64,000 nucleotides of DNA from Bacillota bacterium (GCA_023415775.1 JAEZJM010000019.1:1-64000); one strand, 5' to 3'; numbered from the stretch's first letter, positions 1 through 8,805 are shown. The notes: generated from the letters alone by a model not told the origin. Numbers and translations are program-made.

Positions 1-2
1 CC

Positions 3-350
3 CAGCTTATCGAGGAAGCGGGGGCGTGCAGCATTTTGGTGGAGGGCGTGCCCACCGCGGTCGGCAAGGCTATCGCCGAGCGGGCCGGGATTCCTATCCT
101 CGGCATCGGGGCCGGCTCGGGCACTCACGGCCAACTGCTCATTTACGCTGATATGGTCGGCATGTACGATAACTTCACGCCGAAATTCGTGAAGAAATAC
201 GCCAATGTCGGCGAAGTGCTAACAGGTGCGTTTGCCGAATACGTCAGGGAAGTGCGGGCAGGCCAGTTCCCGGTGGACGCCGAGCACACGTACAAGATGC
301 CGGAAGAGGAAATCGCCGCGCTGGCCAAGGTCCTGGCCGAGCAGAAATAA
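3..350 (+). CDS. panB: 3-methyl-2-oxobutanoate hydroxymethyltransferase, C-terminal part
   Basis: C-terminal end of PanB, which transfers a hydroxymethyl group from 5,10-methylene-THF to 2-oxoisovalerate to make ketopantoate for pantothenate/CoA synthesis. The visible 115 codons include the family signatures EGVP, GIGAGSGTHGQLLIYADM and a tail with KFVKKYANVG. The 5' part lies outside the window; the frame is open from the first bases, so an internal start is not proposed. It is followed 21 bases later by folD, so two folate-linked genes are adjacent. Family assignment is confident; the exact start is unknown. Confidence 0.93.
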   Translation, partial: QLIEEAGACSILVEGVPTAVGKAIAERAGIPILGIGAGSGTHGQLLIYADMVGMYDNFTPKFVKKYANVGEVLTGAFAEYVREVRAGQFPVDAEHTYKMPEEEIAALAKVLAEQK

Positions 351-371
351 TACGCGCAAAGGGAGATGAAG

Positions 372-1223
372 ATGGCTAGAATTCTCGACGGCAATGCCAT
401 CGCTGCCCGGATACGCGAAGAAATCAAGGCGGGCATAGAAAAGTTACAGGGAGAATTCGGCGTGACGCCGGGGCTGACGGTGATTATCGTCGGCGAGGAC
501 CCGGCCTCGAAGGTGTACGTGGGCCGCAAGCACAAGGCGTGCGAGGAGCTGGGCATCGCTTCGCAGGTGATCAGGCTGCCGGCGGACTGCGCCGAGGCGG
601 CCCTTATCGCCGCGATCGACCGGCTGAACGCCGACCCGGCCGTCCACGGCATCCTCGTCCAACTGCCCCTGCCGAAGCACATCAATGCCGAAAGGGTGCT
701 TGACCGCATCCGGCCGGACAAGGATGTCGATGGGTTCCATCCCCTCAATGTCGGCAACCTCGCCATCGGCCGCGAGGCGCTTGTGCCCTGCACGCCTCAC
801 GGCGTAATCAGGATGCTGGAGCTTGAGGGCATACCCATCGACGGCAAGCGGGCCGTCATCATCGGCCGCAGCAATATTGTCGGCAAACCGATGGCCAGCC
901 TGCTGCTGGCCAGGAACGCCACGGTTACGGTCTGCCACTCCCGCACCGCCGATCTGCCGGCGGTGACGCGCCAGGCTGATATTCTGGTGGCCGCCATCGG
1001 CAAGCCCGGCTTCGTGACCGCCGACATGGTCGGCCCGGGCGCCGTGGTGATCGATGTCGGCATCAACCGGGTGGGCGACAAGCTCGCCGGCGACGTCGCC
1101 TTCGAGCAAGTCAAGGAGGTCGCCGCCGCGATAACCCCCGTGCCGGGCGGCGTGGGGCCGCTGACGATAGTGATGTTACTGCACAATACCCTAAAAGCCG
1201 CGCGCATGCAGTTGACGAAGTAG
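372..1223 (+). CDS. folD: Bifunctional methylene-THF dehydrogenase / methenyl-THF cyclohydrolase
   Basis: FolD interconverts 5,10-methylene-THF, 5,10-methenyl-THF and 10-formyl-THF in the cytoplasm. The protein (283 aa, normal length) shows the substrate motif YVGRKHKACEELGI near residue 50, the Rossmann motif VIIGRSNIVGKP near 160 and the C-terminal TPVPGGVGPLT. ATG 372 is chosen over ATG 366 because the GGGAG at 361-365 sits six bases before 372 but touches 366. It lies 19 bases ahead of fhs; together they run the formate-to-methylene-THF steps used in purine synthesis and the methyl branch of the Wood-Ljungdahl pathway. Confidence 0.96.
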   Translation: MARILDGNAIAARIREEIKAGIEKLQGEFGVTPGLTVIIVGEDPASKVYVGRKHKACEELGIASQVIRLPADCAEAALIAAIDRLNADPAVHGILVQLPLPKHINAERVLDRIRPDKDVDGFHPLNVGNLAIGREALVPCTPHGVIRMLELEGIPIDGKRAVIIGRSNIVGKPMASLLLARNATVTVCHSRTADLPAVTRQADILVAAIGKPGFVTADMVGPGAVVIDVGINRVGDKLAGDVAFEQVKEVAAAITPVPGGVGPLTIVMLLHNTLKAARMQLTK

Positions 1224-1242
1224 GAGGAGGAAGTGTCGTTTG

Positions 1243-2910
1243 ATGAAAAGTGACGTCGAAATCGCCCAGGAAGCGAAAATGAAGCCCATCGCCCAGGTGG
1301 CGGCCGAGCTCGGTCTGACCGACGACGACCTCGAACTGTACGGCAAATACAAGGCCAAGGTGTCGCTGGCGGCCTGGGATAGGCTTAAGGACCGCCCGGA
1401 CGGCAAGGTGGTGCTGGTGAGCGCCATCAATCCCACCCCGGCCGGCGAAGGCAAAACCACCAACACAGTCGGCATCGGCGACGCATTGCGCCGCCTCGGC
1501 AAAAAGGTCGTCATCGCCCTGCGCGAGCCCTCCCTCGGCCCCTGTTTCGGCGTCAAGGGCGGTGCGGCCGGCGGCGGCTACGCCCAGGTCGTGCCGATGG
1601 AGGACATCAACCTCCACTTCACCGGCGACATCCACGCCGTCACCACCGCCCACAATCTGCTGGCGGCGGTGCTCGACAACCACCTCCACCACGGCAACGA
1701 GCTGGGTATCGACCCGCGACGCATAACCTGGCGGCGAGTCATGGACCTCAATGAGCGGGCGCTACGCAACATCGTCCTCGGTCTGGGCGGCAAGGCCAAC
1801 GGCGTGCCGCGCGAAGGCGGTTTCGACATTTCCGTCGCCTCGGAGATGATGGCCATCCTCTGCCTGGCTTCCGATCTCGAAGATATGAAAAGCCGTATCA
1901 GCCGCATTATCGTCGCCTACACCTATGACGGCAAACCCGTCACCGTCGCCGATCTCAAGGTGGCCGGGGCGCTGACCCTGCTCTTTAAGGACGCCATCAA
2001 GCCTAATCTCGTACAGACGCTGGAGAACACCCCCGCCTTCATCCACGGCGGCCCGTTCGCCAATATCGCCCACGGCTGCAACAGCGTCATGGCGTCGAAA
2101 TTCGCCCTCAAGCTGGCGGACATTCTCGTCACCGAGGCCGGCTTCGGCGCCGACCTCGGGGCGGAGAAGTTCATCGATATCAAGTGCCGCTTTGCCGGGC
2201 TGAAGCCGGATGCCGTCGTGCTCGTCACCACGGTGCGGGCGCTCAAGTCCCACGGCGGGGTGGCCAAGGCCGACCTCGGCCAGCTCAATATGGCTGCCCT
2301 CGAAAAGGGCCTGGCCAACCTGACCAAGCATATCGAGAATGTCGGCAAGTTCGGCTTGCCTGCCGTCGTGGCCATCAACGCATTCCCGACCGACACGCCG
2401 GCCGAGCTGGCTTTCGTGGAGGAGAAGTGCACTGCGCTGGGGGCCGAGGTGGCTCTGTCGGAGGTGTGGGCCAAGGGTGGCGCAGGCGGCGAGGCGCTGG
2501 CCAAAAAGCTGCTGGCGGCGATGGATAAGCCGAACAAGTTCCGCTTTCTCTACGACGAGAAGCTGCCGATCAAGAACAAGATCGACATCATCGCCCGCGA
2601 GATTTATGGCGCCGACGGCGTAAGCTACACCCCGGCCGCCGACAAGACCATCCGGGAGCTTACCGCCATGGGCTTCGACAAGACGCCGGTGTGCATGGCG
2701 AAGACGCAGTACTCGCTCAGTGACGACGCCGCCAGGCTCGGTCGCCCCGCCGGGTTCACGGTGACGGTGCGCGAGGTGCGGGTGTCGGCCGGGGCGGGCT
2801 TCCTGGTGGCGATCACCGGCGAGATCATGACGATGCCCGGCCTGCCGAAGAAGCCGGCCGCCGAGGCGATGGACATCGACAACAACGGCAAGATCGTCGG
2901 CCTGTTCTAG
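1243..2910 (+). CDS. fhs: Formate--tetrahydrofolate ligase
   Basis: ATP-dependent ligation of formate to THF giving 10-formyl-THF. At 555 aa it has the family length. Visible motifs include the nucleotide-binding loop TPAGEGKTTNTVG (about residues 66-78), EPSLGPCFGVKGGAAGGGYAQ and a C-terminal TGEIMTMPGLPKKPAA. A strong ribosome site (1222-1230) precedes both TTG 1240 and ATG 1243; ATG is preferred but TTG is possible. Downstream is a clear terminator, so panB-folD-fhs probably end here. Presence fits an acetogen or another anaerobe, but the gene alone does not prove acetogenesis. Confidence 0.97.
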   Translation: MKSDVEIAQEAKMKPIAQVAAELGLTDDDLELYGKYKAKVSLAAWDRLKDRPDGKVVLVSAINPTPAGEGKTTNTVGIGDALRRLGKKVVIALREPSLGPCFGVKGGAAGGGYAQVVPMEDINLHFTGDIHAVTTAHNLLAAVLDNHLHHGNELGIDPRRITWRRVMDLNERALRNIVLGLGGKANGVPREGGFDISVASEMMAILCLASDLEDMKSRISRIIVAYTYDGKPVTVADLKVAGALTLLFKDAIKPNLVQTLENTPAFIHGGPFANIAHGCNSVMASKFALKLADILVTEAGFGADLGAEKFIDIKCRFAGLKPDAVVLVTTVRALKSHGGVAKADLGQLNMAALEKGLANLTKHIENVGKFGLPAVVAINAFPTDTPAELAFVEEKCTALGAEVALSEVWAKGGAGGEALAKKLLAAMDKPNKFRFLYDEKLPIKNKIDIIAREIYGADGVSYTPAADKTIRELTAMGFDKTPVCMAKTQYSLSDDAARLGRPAGFTVTVREVRVSAGAGFLVAITGEIMTMPGLPKKPAAEAMDIDNNGKIVGLF

Positions 2911-2928
2911 GGAAGTTATCGACGCCTG

Positions 2929-2955
2929 AAACCCTGCCTTGGGGCAGGGTTTTTC
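2929..2955 (+). terminator. Rho-independent terminator after fhs
   Basis: Ten-base stem AAACCCTGCC / GGCAGGGTTT with a TTGG loop, running into T residues, 18 bases after the fhs stop codon. Confidence 0.9.
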
Positions 2956-3054
2956 ATTGGGTTTTGTATATTTGAGGCTTGGGAGGTAATTGGCTTGATT
3001 TGGCAGATGCGTTGTGATAGTGTGTAATTAGAAAGGCTTAGTGCCTGGAGTGGG

Positions 3055-3264
3055 GTGAGAAACGTGACACAAAGCCTGGGGAATCCGGACAAGGTTAAGA
3101 TGGTGCTCTCCGGGTCGATTCTGGTAGTCGCGATTTATTGCTACTTCGATTTTATCCTGGGTGTCGGCGACATGTATCCGGACATGCTTTGGGACGAGGT
3201 GGTGACCGGTCTGCTGGGAACGGGACTGGTGTTTATATGGTACCGTTTTTTGGGCAGGCGTTAG
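3055..3264 (+). CDS. Small membrane protein, unknown
   Basis: A 69-aa protein I do not recognise. It has one clear hydrophobic segment (MVLSGSILVVAIYCYFDFIL, about residues 16-35) and a second, weaker one near the C-terminus (VVTGLLGTGLVFIWYRFLG), ending in RR, so it is probably a two-pass membrane protein. Possible starts are GTG 3055 or GTG 3064; the purine-rich TGGGGTGAG fits 3064 better. It stands alone between the fhs terminator and a very long terminator hairpin, so it is probably its own transcript. Coding status is supported by codon bias and the hydrophobic pattern, not by a known family. Confidence 0.6.
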   Translation: MRNVTQSLGNPDKVKMVLSGSILVVAIYCYFDFILGVGDMYPDMLWDEVVTGLLGTGLVFIWYRFLGRR

Positions 3265-3275
3265 CCGGGCGATCA

Positions 3276-3331
3276 GCCGAAAAAGCATAAAAAAACCCGC
3301 GATTGCGCGGGTTTTTTTATGCTTTTTCGGC
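3276..3331. terminator. Very long perfect hairpin, probably bidirectional terminator
   Basis: A 26-base perfect inverted repeat around a four-base loop (ATTG, 3302-3305). The core is a GC block (CCCGCG/CGCGGG) with A7 before and T7 after it, so it can terminate in both directions. The outer arm GCCGAAAAAGCAT / ATGCTTTTTCGGC extends pairing well beyond a normal terminator. Confidence 0.85.
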
Positions 3332-3434
3332 TTGTGAAAAAAATATCAAAAAATGCGACGGCGAGCGGACAGGCGGCAGGGAGTGGGCGGCCGGCGGGCG
3401 AATTCCAAAAGTTATAACAGAGACGAGGTGAAGT

Positions 3435-5147
3435 ATGCAGACATTCGACGTATTAGTCATCGGCAGCGGCGGCGCCGGGATGCGGGCGGCGCTGGAGGCA
3501 GGGGCCCGCGGCAGGCTGTCGGTGGGGCTGATGACCAAGATGTTCCCGACCCGCTCGGCCACCGGCATGGCTCAGGGGGGTATAAACGGCGTCCTCGGCA
3601 ACGCCGACCCGTCCGATACCGTAGCAAAGCATATCTTCGATACGGTGAAGGGCAGCGATTACCTCGGCGACCAGGACGCCATCGCGTTTTTCTGCGGGCA
3701 GGCGGCGGCCGCGATCAGGGAGATCGACTACTACGGAGTGCCTTTCTCCCGCGATGCCAAGGGGCAGATCGCCCAGCGCAATTTCGGCGGCCAGTCGGCG
3801 CCCCGCACTTGTTTTTCGGCCGATAAGACGGGCCACGTTATCCTCCACACGATGTATGAGCAGTGCCTGAAGCACGGGGTTAAGATGCTGACCGACCGGC
3901 AGCTTCTCGACCTGGCGGTGGACGGCGACGGGCTGTGCGGCGTGGTGGCGCTCGATATCAGGACAGGCACGGTTGTGCCGGTGAAGGCTAAAGCGGTGGT
4001 CGTGGCCACCGGCGGGGCGGGGCGGATGTACTGGTCGCGGACGACCAACCCGTTCACGTCGACGGCCGACGGCATGGCGGCCTGTTTCCGGGCGGGTATT
4101 CCGCTGAAGGACCCGGAGATGGTGCAATTCCACCCCACCGGCCTGGCCGGGACGGGGATATTGATGTCGGAGGCTTCCCGCGCCGAGGGCGGCTATCTGT
4201 ACAATAACGCGGGCGAACGGTTCATGGCCCGCTACGCGCCGGAGAAGATGGAGCTGGCGACCCGCGACCTTGTTTCCCAGGCGATTGAGACGGAGATCAG
4301 GGAGGGGCGCGGCTTCGGGGAGGGGATGAACGCCTATGTGCTGCTCGATCTCAGGCACCTGGGGCGGGAGAAGATCCTCGAGCGCCTGCCGGGTATCCGC
4401 GATTTGGCTATCACCTTCGAGCAGGTCGATCCGATCGAGGCGCCGATCCCCATCCGACCGAGCTGCCATTATACGATGGGCGGCGTGGATGTGACAAATT
4501 TCCGCACCGGGGGCACGGCCTTAGCGGGGCTTTTTGCCGCCGGCGAGGCGGCCTGCGTGTCCATCCACGGCGCGAACCGTCTGGGCGGCAATTCGCTCGC
4601 CGATATCATGGTGTTCGGCAAGTGCGCGGGGGCCGGGGCAGCCGACTATGCCCAGGCACAGGTTCGGGAAGCTGGCGACGGGGCGCTCGCAGCCAAGGCG
4701 GCCGAATGGGAGGCGCGGCTGGCGGCGGCGATGGCCCGCGGCGGCGGACCGGCGGTGGCGTCGATCCGCGACCGGCTGGCGGAGGCTATGTGGAACAAGG
4801 TCGGTATCTTCCGCCGCGGCGCCGAGATGGCGGCGGCGGCGGCGATAGTAGACGGCCTGGCCGCAGAGTATGAACGGTGCGCCGTCGGCGACGACAGCCG
4901 GGTTTTTAACACGGCGCTGGTGAATTACGTGGAGCTGGGCAATCTGTTGGCGATGGCCAAGGCGGCGGTGCTGGGGGCGATAAACCGTACCGAGAGCCGG
5001 GGTTGTCACCTGCGCGAGGATTATCCGGCCCGCGACGACGTCAATTTCCTCAAACACACGCTTGTCACACTGGCTGGGTCCCAATACGAGCTGTCTTACC
5101 GGCCGGTGGTCGTGACCGAGCACCAGCCTGCGGAACGGAGGTACTGA
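3435..5147 (+). CDS. Succinate dehydrogenase / fumarate reductase flavoprotein subunit
   Basis: FAD subunit that interconverts succinate and fumarate. The 570-aa protein starts with the dinucleotide fold VLVIGSGGAGMRAAL (residues 6-20) and carries HPTG (about 232), SCHYTMGGV and the C-terminal REDYPARDD. At residue 42 the position that usually holds the His carrying covalent FAD (SHT...QGG in E. coli SdhA) is Ala (RSATGMAQGGI), so FAD is probably non-covalent. No Tat or Sec signal is seen, so it should act on the cytoplasmic side. It overlaps the next gene by one base (TGATG). Direction in vivo (fumarate reduction or succinate oxidation) cannot be read from sequence. Confidence 0.93.
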   Translation: MQTFDVLVIGSGGAGMRAALEAGARGRLSVGLMTKMFPTRSATGMAQGGINGVLGNADPSDTVAKHIFDTVKGSDYLGDQDAIAFFCGQAAAAIREIDYYGVPFSRDAKGQIAQRNFGGQSAPRTCFSADKTGHVILHTMYEQCLKHGVKMLTDRQLLDLAVDGDGLCGVVALDIRTGTVVPVKAKAVVVATGGAGRMYWSRTTNPFTSTADGMAACFRAGIPLKDPEMVQFHPTGLAGTGILMSEASRAEGGYLYNNAGERFMARYAPEKMELATRDLVSQAIETEIREGRGFGEGMNAYVLLDLRHLGREKILERLPGIRDLAITFEQVDPIEAPIPIRPSCHYTMGGVDVTNFRTGGTALAGLFAAGEAACVSIHGANRLGGNSLADIMVFGKCAGAGAADYAQAQVREAGDGALAAKAAEWEARLAAAMARGGGPAVASIRDRLAEAMWNKVGIFRRGAEMAAAAAIVDGLAAEYERCAVGDDSRVFNTALVNYVELGNLLAMAKAAVLGAINRTESRGCHLREDYPARDDVNFLKHTLVTLAGSQYELSYRPVVVTEHQPAERRY

Positions 5148-6094
5148 TGGAACAGGTTGTCTACCGGATACGCCGCTTCGACGGCCTGAAGGAGTTCTGG
5201 CAGGAATACAGCTTTGCGCACGAGCCGAATAAGACGGTGCTGTGGGGGCTGCTGAAGATCAAGGAGACGGTCGATCCGTCGCTGGCGTTCGTGGCCGCCT
5301 GCCGCTGCGCGGTGTGCGGGGCGTGCGCGGTGCGGGTGAACGGCGAGGCGGTGTTGGCGTGCGAGACGCCGCTCGACGCGCTGCTGGGCCGCTTCGGCGC
5401 GACGCTGGTTCTCGAGCCGCTGGGCAATTTCCCGGTGATCCGCGATCTGGTGGTGGACTGGGAGCCAAAGGCGGCCAGGCTGGCGGAGGCTAAGCCGTGG
5501 CTGATGCCGCGGGAAGAGTTTTCGGCGGAGGCTGGCTGCCGCCAGACGCAGGCCGAGTTTAAAAAGATCAACGCGCAGACCAACTGTATCCTTTGCGGGT
5601 CATGCGCGTCGGAGTGCAACAAGCTGAGCACGGGGGACGACGATTTCTACGAGCCGTTCGTCTATACGAAGGCCGGCAAGTTCGTCGCCGATTCGCGCGA
5701 CGGGGCGGCCGGGGAGCATCTGCGCCCGGTGTTGGAACGCGGCCTTTGGAAGTGCGTGCACTGCCAGGAGTGTGTGACGAAGTGCCCCAAGCGGGTGGCG
5801 CCGGCGGAGGATATCGCCGCGCTGCGCCGCGAGTCGATCAGGCAGGGGCTGGTCGATAATCCGGGGGCGCGGCACGCGCTGGCGTTCGCGGGCGATATAA
5901 CGAATACCGGCCGGCTTAACGAGACGACGATGGCGGTCAAGACAGACGGACTGCTGAAGTCGGCCACCCGCCTGCCGTTCGCTCTGCGGCTGCTGCGTCG
6001 CGGCAAGCTCAACCCGTTCCACTTCCCGGCCCCGGTCGAGGGCATCGACGGTGTCCGCGCGATCGTGAAGGCCGCTAAGGAGGCGAAAGAATGA
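5147..6094 (+). CDS. Succinate dehydrogenase / fumarate reductase iron-sulfur subunit
   Basis: Electron-transfer subunit of 315 aa. The N-terminal ferredoxin-like domain has CRCAVCGACAV plus a later Cys (LACET) for a [2Fe-2S] cluster. The C-terminal part has CILCGSCASEC and CVHCQECVTKCPK, giving seven Cys for a [4Fe-4S] and a second cluster. It links the flavoprotein to the CCG-domain protein encoded next, with which it overlaps by four bases (ATGA), so the three are translationally coupled. The long frame extending upstream of 5147 is only read-through inside the flavoprotein gene; ATG 5147 has a good ribosome site (GGAGG at 5137-5141). Confidence 0.94.
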   Translation: MEQVVYRIRRFDGLKEFWQEYSFAHEPNKTVLWGLLKIKETVDPSLAFVAACRCAVCGACAVRVNGEAVLACETPLDALLGRFGATLVLEPLGNFPVIRDLVVDWEPKAARLAEAKPWLMPREEFSAEAGCRQTQAEFKKINAQTNCILCGSCASECNKLSTGDDDFYEPFVYTKAGKFVADSRDGAAGEHLRPVLERGLWKCVHCQECVTKCPKRVAPAEDIAALRRESIRQGLVDNPGARHALAFAGDITNTGRLNETTMAVKTDGLLKSATRLPFALRLLRRGKLNPFHFPAPVEGIDGVRAIVKAAKEAKE

Positions 6095-6966
6095 TGCGCT
6101 ACGCGTTTTTCCCCGGCTGCGTGCTGGACGGGGCGGCGGCCGAGGCCCGCGAGGCGACGGTGAAGGTCGCGCGCGCCCTGGATATCGAGCTTGTCGAGCT
6201 GCCCGGGTGGACGTGCTGCGGGGCGTCTCACGCCCAGGACGTGGACGAGCTGGCGGCACTGGCGGTCAACGCCCGCAACCTGGCGCTGGCGGAGAAGCTC
6301 GGCCTGCCGCTCTTGACGGCGTGCAGCACCTGCACGCTGATGCTGCGCAAGGCCAAGGCGGCCCTCGACGGGGGGCTGAAGGAGAAAGTGAACGGGATGC
6401 TCGCCGGGGCTGGCCTGGCGTATACCGGGACGTCAGCGGTCACCCACCTGCTGTGGACGCTGGTTCGCGACTACGGGCTGGAGCAGCTGCGGGCCAAGGT
6501 GGCAAGACCGCTGACAGGCTTGAAGGTGGCTGGCTACTACGGCTGTCATCTGCTGCGCCCGCCGCAGGTGATGGATTTCGAGGACCATGCCCGGCCGCGG
6601 TCGCTGGCGGCGCTGATCGCCGCCCTGGGGGCCGAGCCGGTGGAAATGGCAACCGGCCGTCGGTGCTGCGGTTTCCACGCCGTTTTCCCCGCAGAGCGGG
6701 ATGTTTTTAAGATGACGGGAACGATCAACGCCGACGCGTTCGCCGCCGGCGCCGACTGTATCGTGACGCCCTGCCCGCTGTGCCAGATGCAGCTAGATAT
6801 GCGCCAGCCGGAAGGCAGGGAGGCGACCGGGGCGGCGGGAGATATGCCTATCCTGCACCTCGCCCAGCTCGTCGGTCTGGCGCTGGGGATGACGGGCAGC
6901 GAACTGGGGCTCGGCCGGCATGTGACCGCCGCCGCCCATGTAGCCGCCAAAGCCGGCGGACGGTAA
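6091..6966 (+). CDS. CCG-domain subunit of type-E-like succinate:quinone/fumarate reductase (HdrB/SdhE-like)
   Basis: 291-aa protein with two cysteine-rich CCG modules. Module one has FPGCV (about residue 8), GWTCCGASH (about 37) and CSTC (about 76); module two has YYGCHLL (about 151), GRRCCGFHA (about 189) and CPLC (about 231). The same architecture is found in heterodisulfide reductase subunit B, thiol:fumarate reductase and SdhE of type-E succinate:quinone oxidoreductases, where it replaces the cytochrome b anchor. No transmembrane helix is evident, so membrane contact would be peripheral. The electron donor could be menaquinol or a thiol; sequence alone does not decide. Confidence 0.88.
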   Translation: MMRYAFFPGCVLDGAAAEAREATVKVARALDIELVELPGWTCCGASHAQDVDELAALAVNARNLALAEKLGLPLLTACSTCTLMLRKAKAALDGGLKEKVNGMLAGAGLAYTGTSAVTHLLWTLVRDYGLEQLRAKVARPLTGLKVAGYYGCHLLRPPQVMDFEDHARPRSLAALIAALGAEPVEMATGRRCCGFHAVFPAERDVFKMTGTINADAFAAGADCIVTPCPLCQMQLDMRQPEGREATGAAGDMPILHLAQLVGLALGMTGSELGLGRHVTAAAHVAAKAGGR

Positions 6967-7051
6967 AAAAGGGATATTTGCACAAACGCAGCCCGGCTAT
7001 TTGGCCGAGGCTGCGTTTTTATGTATTTTTGTATCTATTCAATGGACAAAA

Positions 7052-7064
7052 GTATACATTATAT
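7052..7064. promoter_or_regulatory. GTATACAT-type motif upstream of citrate synthase promoter
   Basis: GTATACATTATAT lies about 50 bases upstream of the citrate synthase -35 box. Its first eight bases match the motif at 7168-7175, and it is a candidate second operator for the nearby GntR regulator. Confidence 0.4.
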
Positions 7065-7115
7065 CTGTTTTTACGGATGTGATAAAATTTGTGGCGGGTA
7101 ATTTACAAATAGTGC

Positions 7116-7144
7116 TTGCATTTCGCCAGGCAAACAATTATAAT
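7116..7144 (+). promoter_or_regulatory. SigA-type promoter of citrate synthase
   Basis: TTGCAT (7116-7121), a 17-base spacer and a perfect TATAAT (7139-7144). Transcription should start near 7151, leaving a ~70-base leader that contains the operator-like motif at 7167-7180. Confidence 0.8.
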
Positions 7145-7166
7145 CAAAAATCATATCGAGTATTAA

Positions 7167-7180
7167 CGTATACATGTATT
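7167..7180. promoter_or_regulatory. Candidate GntR operator in the citrate synthase leader
   Basis: CGTATACATGTATT sits about 17 bases after the predicted transcription start. The same 14 bases occur in the opposite orientation at 9788-9801, in front of the small ORF and aconitase. Position inside the early transcribed region fits repression by roadblock. Confidence 0.55.
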
Positions 7181-7219
7181 TTTAAAAACAATGGATTTCG
7201 AGGAAGGCGGTTGGTGAAG

Positions 7220-8329
7220 ATGTCAGGTCTGGCGGAAGTAATCGCGTGCGACTCAACAATCTGTTCCATTGAGAATGGCGTGCTGAGATACCGGGGTTAT
7301 GCTATCGAGGAACTTGCCGAGCACGCGTCGTTCGAGGAAGTGATCTATCTGCTGTGGTACGGGCGCCTGCCCAACTGCCACGAGCTCAAAGCGCTCAAGC
7401 AGGACCTGGCCGAGAACGCGGCGCTGCCGCCAAAGATTTACGACCTGCTGCGGATGTATGCTCCGTGGGGCAATGCGATGGCTAAGCTGAGGACCTGCCT
7501 TTCGTTTCTGACCCACTTCGACGATGAGGTTATGGACCATTCCTTTGCTGCCGACCATCGCAAGGCGGTGAGGATAATGGCGAGGATGGCCGCTATCGTC
7601 GCCGCCATCGAGCGCATCCGTTGCGGCAAGGAACCGGTCGACCCTACGGCCCTCCGTACCCAGAGCCTGGCGGAACTTTTTCTGTGGCTGCTGGCCGGAG
7701 AGAAGCCTGAGCCGATCGCCGTGAGGGCGATGGATAAGTGCCTTGTTCTCCAAGCCGAGCACGAGCTTAACGCGTCCACCTTCGCCGCCCGCGTGACGGT
7801 GTCCACTATGTCGGATACTTATTCGGGGATGGTGTCAGCTATCGGCACACTCAAGGGGGCCCTTCACGGCAACGCCAACGAGCAGGTGGCCCGCATGCTG
7901 GAGGAGATCGGCGATATCGACCGGGTGGAGGCTTATATCGGCGAAAAGATCGCCGACGGCGAGCTTATCATGGGCTTCGGCCACCGGGTTTACAAAAACG
8001 GCGACCCGCGGGCCAGGGTGCTGAAGGAACTGGCGAAGGAGCTGGGCGAGTGGCGGCAGGACACCCGCTGGTACGATATGTCGGTGAAGGTGGCCGAACT
8101 GGTGGAAGAGAAGAAGGGGCTGCTGCCCAACGTGGATTTTTACGCGGCGTCGGTTTATACTTATCTCGGCATCCCGCGCGACCTGTTTACCCTGGTATTC
8201 GCGATCAGCCGTACGAGCGGCTGGCTGGCGCACATCATGGAGCAGCACGAAAATAACCGCATCATCCGGCCCAGAGCCAACTATACCGGCAAAGACGCCG
8301 GCGGGTGGCTGCCGCTGACGGAGCGTTAG
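7220..8329 (+). CDS. Citrate synthase
   Basis: Condenses oxaloacetate and acetyl-CoA to citrate. The protein (369 aa, the short Gram-positive CitZ-like form) shows ASFEEVIYLLWYGRLP near residue 40, HELNASTFAAR with a catalytic His near 183, GALHGNANEQV near 218, MGFGHRVYKNGDPRA with the second catalytic His near 258, and a C-terminal RPRANYTG. ATG 7220 follows GGAAGGCGG with suitable spacing; GTG 7214 is an alternative. The longer open frame upstream covers the promoter and is not coding. It is the first enzyme of the oxidative branch completed by the aconitase and isocitrate dehydrogenase genes downstream. Confidence 0.95.
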   Translation: MSGLAEVIACDSTICSIENGVLRYRGYAIEELAEHASFEEVIYLLWYGRLPNCHELKALKQDLAENAALPPKIYDLLRMYAPWGNAMAKLRTCLSFLTHFDDEVMDHSFAADHRKAVRIMARMAAIVAAIERIRCGKEPVDPTALRTQSLAELFLWLLAGEKPEPIAVRAMDKCLVLQAEHELNASTFAARVTVSTMSDTYSGMVSAIGTLKGALHGNANEQVARMLEEIGDIDRVEAYIGEKIADGELIMGFGHRVYKNGDPRARVLKELAKELGEWRQDTRWYDMSVKVAELVEEKKGLLPNVDFYAASVYTYLGIPRDLFTLVFAISRTSGWLAHIMEQHENNRIIRPRANYTGKDAGGWLPLTER

Positions 8330-8409
8330 AAGAGCATAGCGCGGCGGAGGATTTTGCAGCTCCGGCGGAGAAGATGTAGCGCACGGATACATTCTCTGGG
8401 AGGAGCCAG

Positions 8410-8793
8410 ATGATGATGAAAACAATCGTAGCCACCAACCAGGCGCCCCAAGCAATCGGACCGTATTCCCAGGCGGTGAAGGCCAACGGTTTCCTGTTCT
8501 TGTCCGGGCAGATTCCCCTCGACCCCGTAACAGGCCAGCTTGTATACGGCGGCGTGACAATGCAGACCCGCCAATCGCTCGTCAATATCGAGGCGGTTTT
8601 GGCCAAGGAAGGGCTGACGCTGAAAAATGTCGTGAAGACGACGGTGTTTTTGCAGGATATGGACGACTTTGCCGCGATGAACAAAGTGTATGCCGAGTTT
8701 TTTCCGGCCGAGCCGCCGGCCCGGTCGACCGTCCAGGTAGCTCGTCTTCCCAAGGACGCGTCGGTGGAGATCGAGGTCGTGGCTGTATATTAG
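8410..8793 (+). CDS. ridA: RidA family reactive intermediate deaminase
   Basis: 127-aa RidA/YjgF protein that hydrolyses reactive 2-aminoacrylate and related imines. Visible family marks are GPYSQAV (residues 17-23), FLSGQIPLDP and the substrate-binding Arg in ARSTVQVARLP (about 104-114). Three ATG codons in a row (8410, 8413, 8416) follow AGGAG at 8401-8405; the second gives the best spacing. It lies 80 bases after citrate synthase with no clear terminator between, so co-transcription is possible. A strong terminator follows. Confidence 0.94.
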   Translation: MMMKTIVATNQAPQAIGPYSQAVKANGFLFLSGQIPLDPVTGQLVYGGVTMQTRQSLVNIEAVLAKEGLTLKNVVKTTVFLQDMDDFAAMNKVYAEFFPAEPPARSTVQVARLPKDASVEIEVVAVY

Positions 8794-8805
8794 GAGCAGC
8801 AATAA

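Noticed and set aside
444..1109. Long minus-strand frames opposite folD, fhs, aconitase and other genes
   Set aside because: They are shadow frames caused by the GC-rich codon pattern; none has a family motif or ribosome site.
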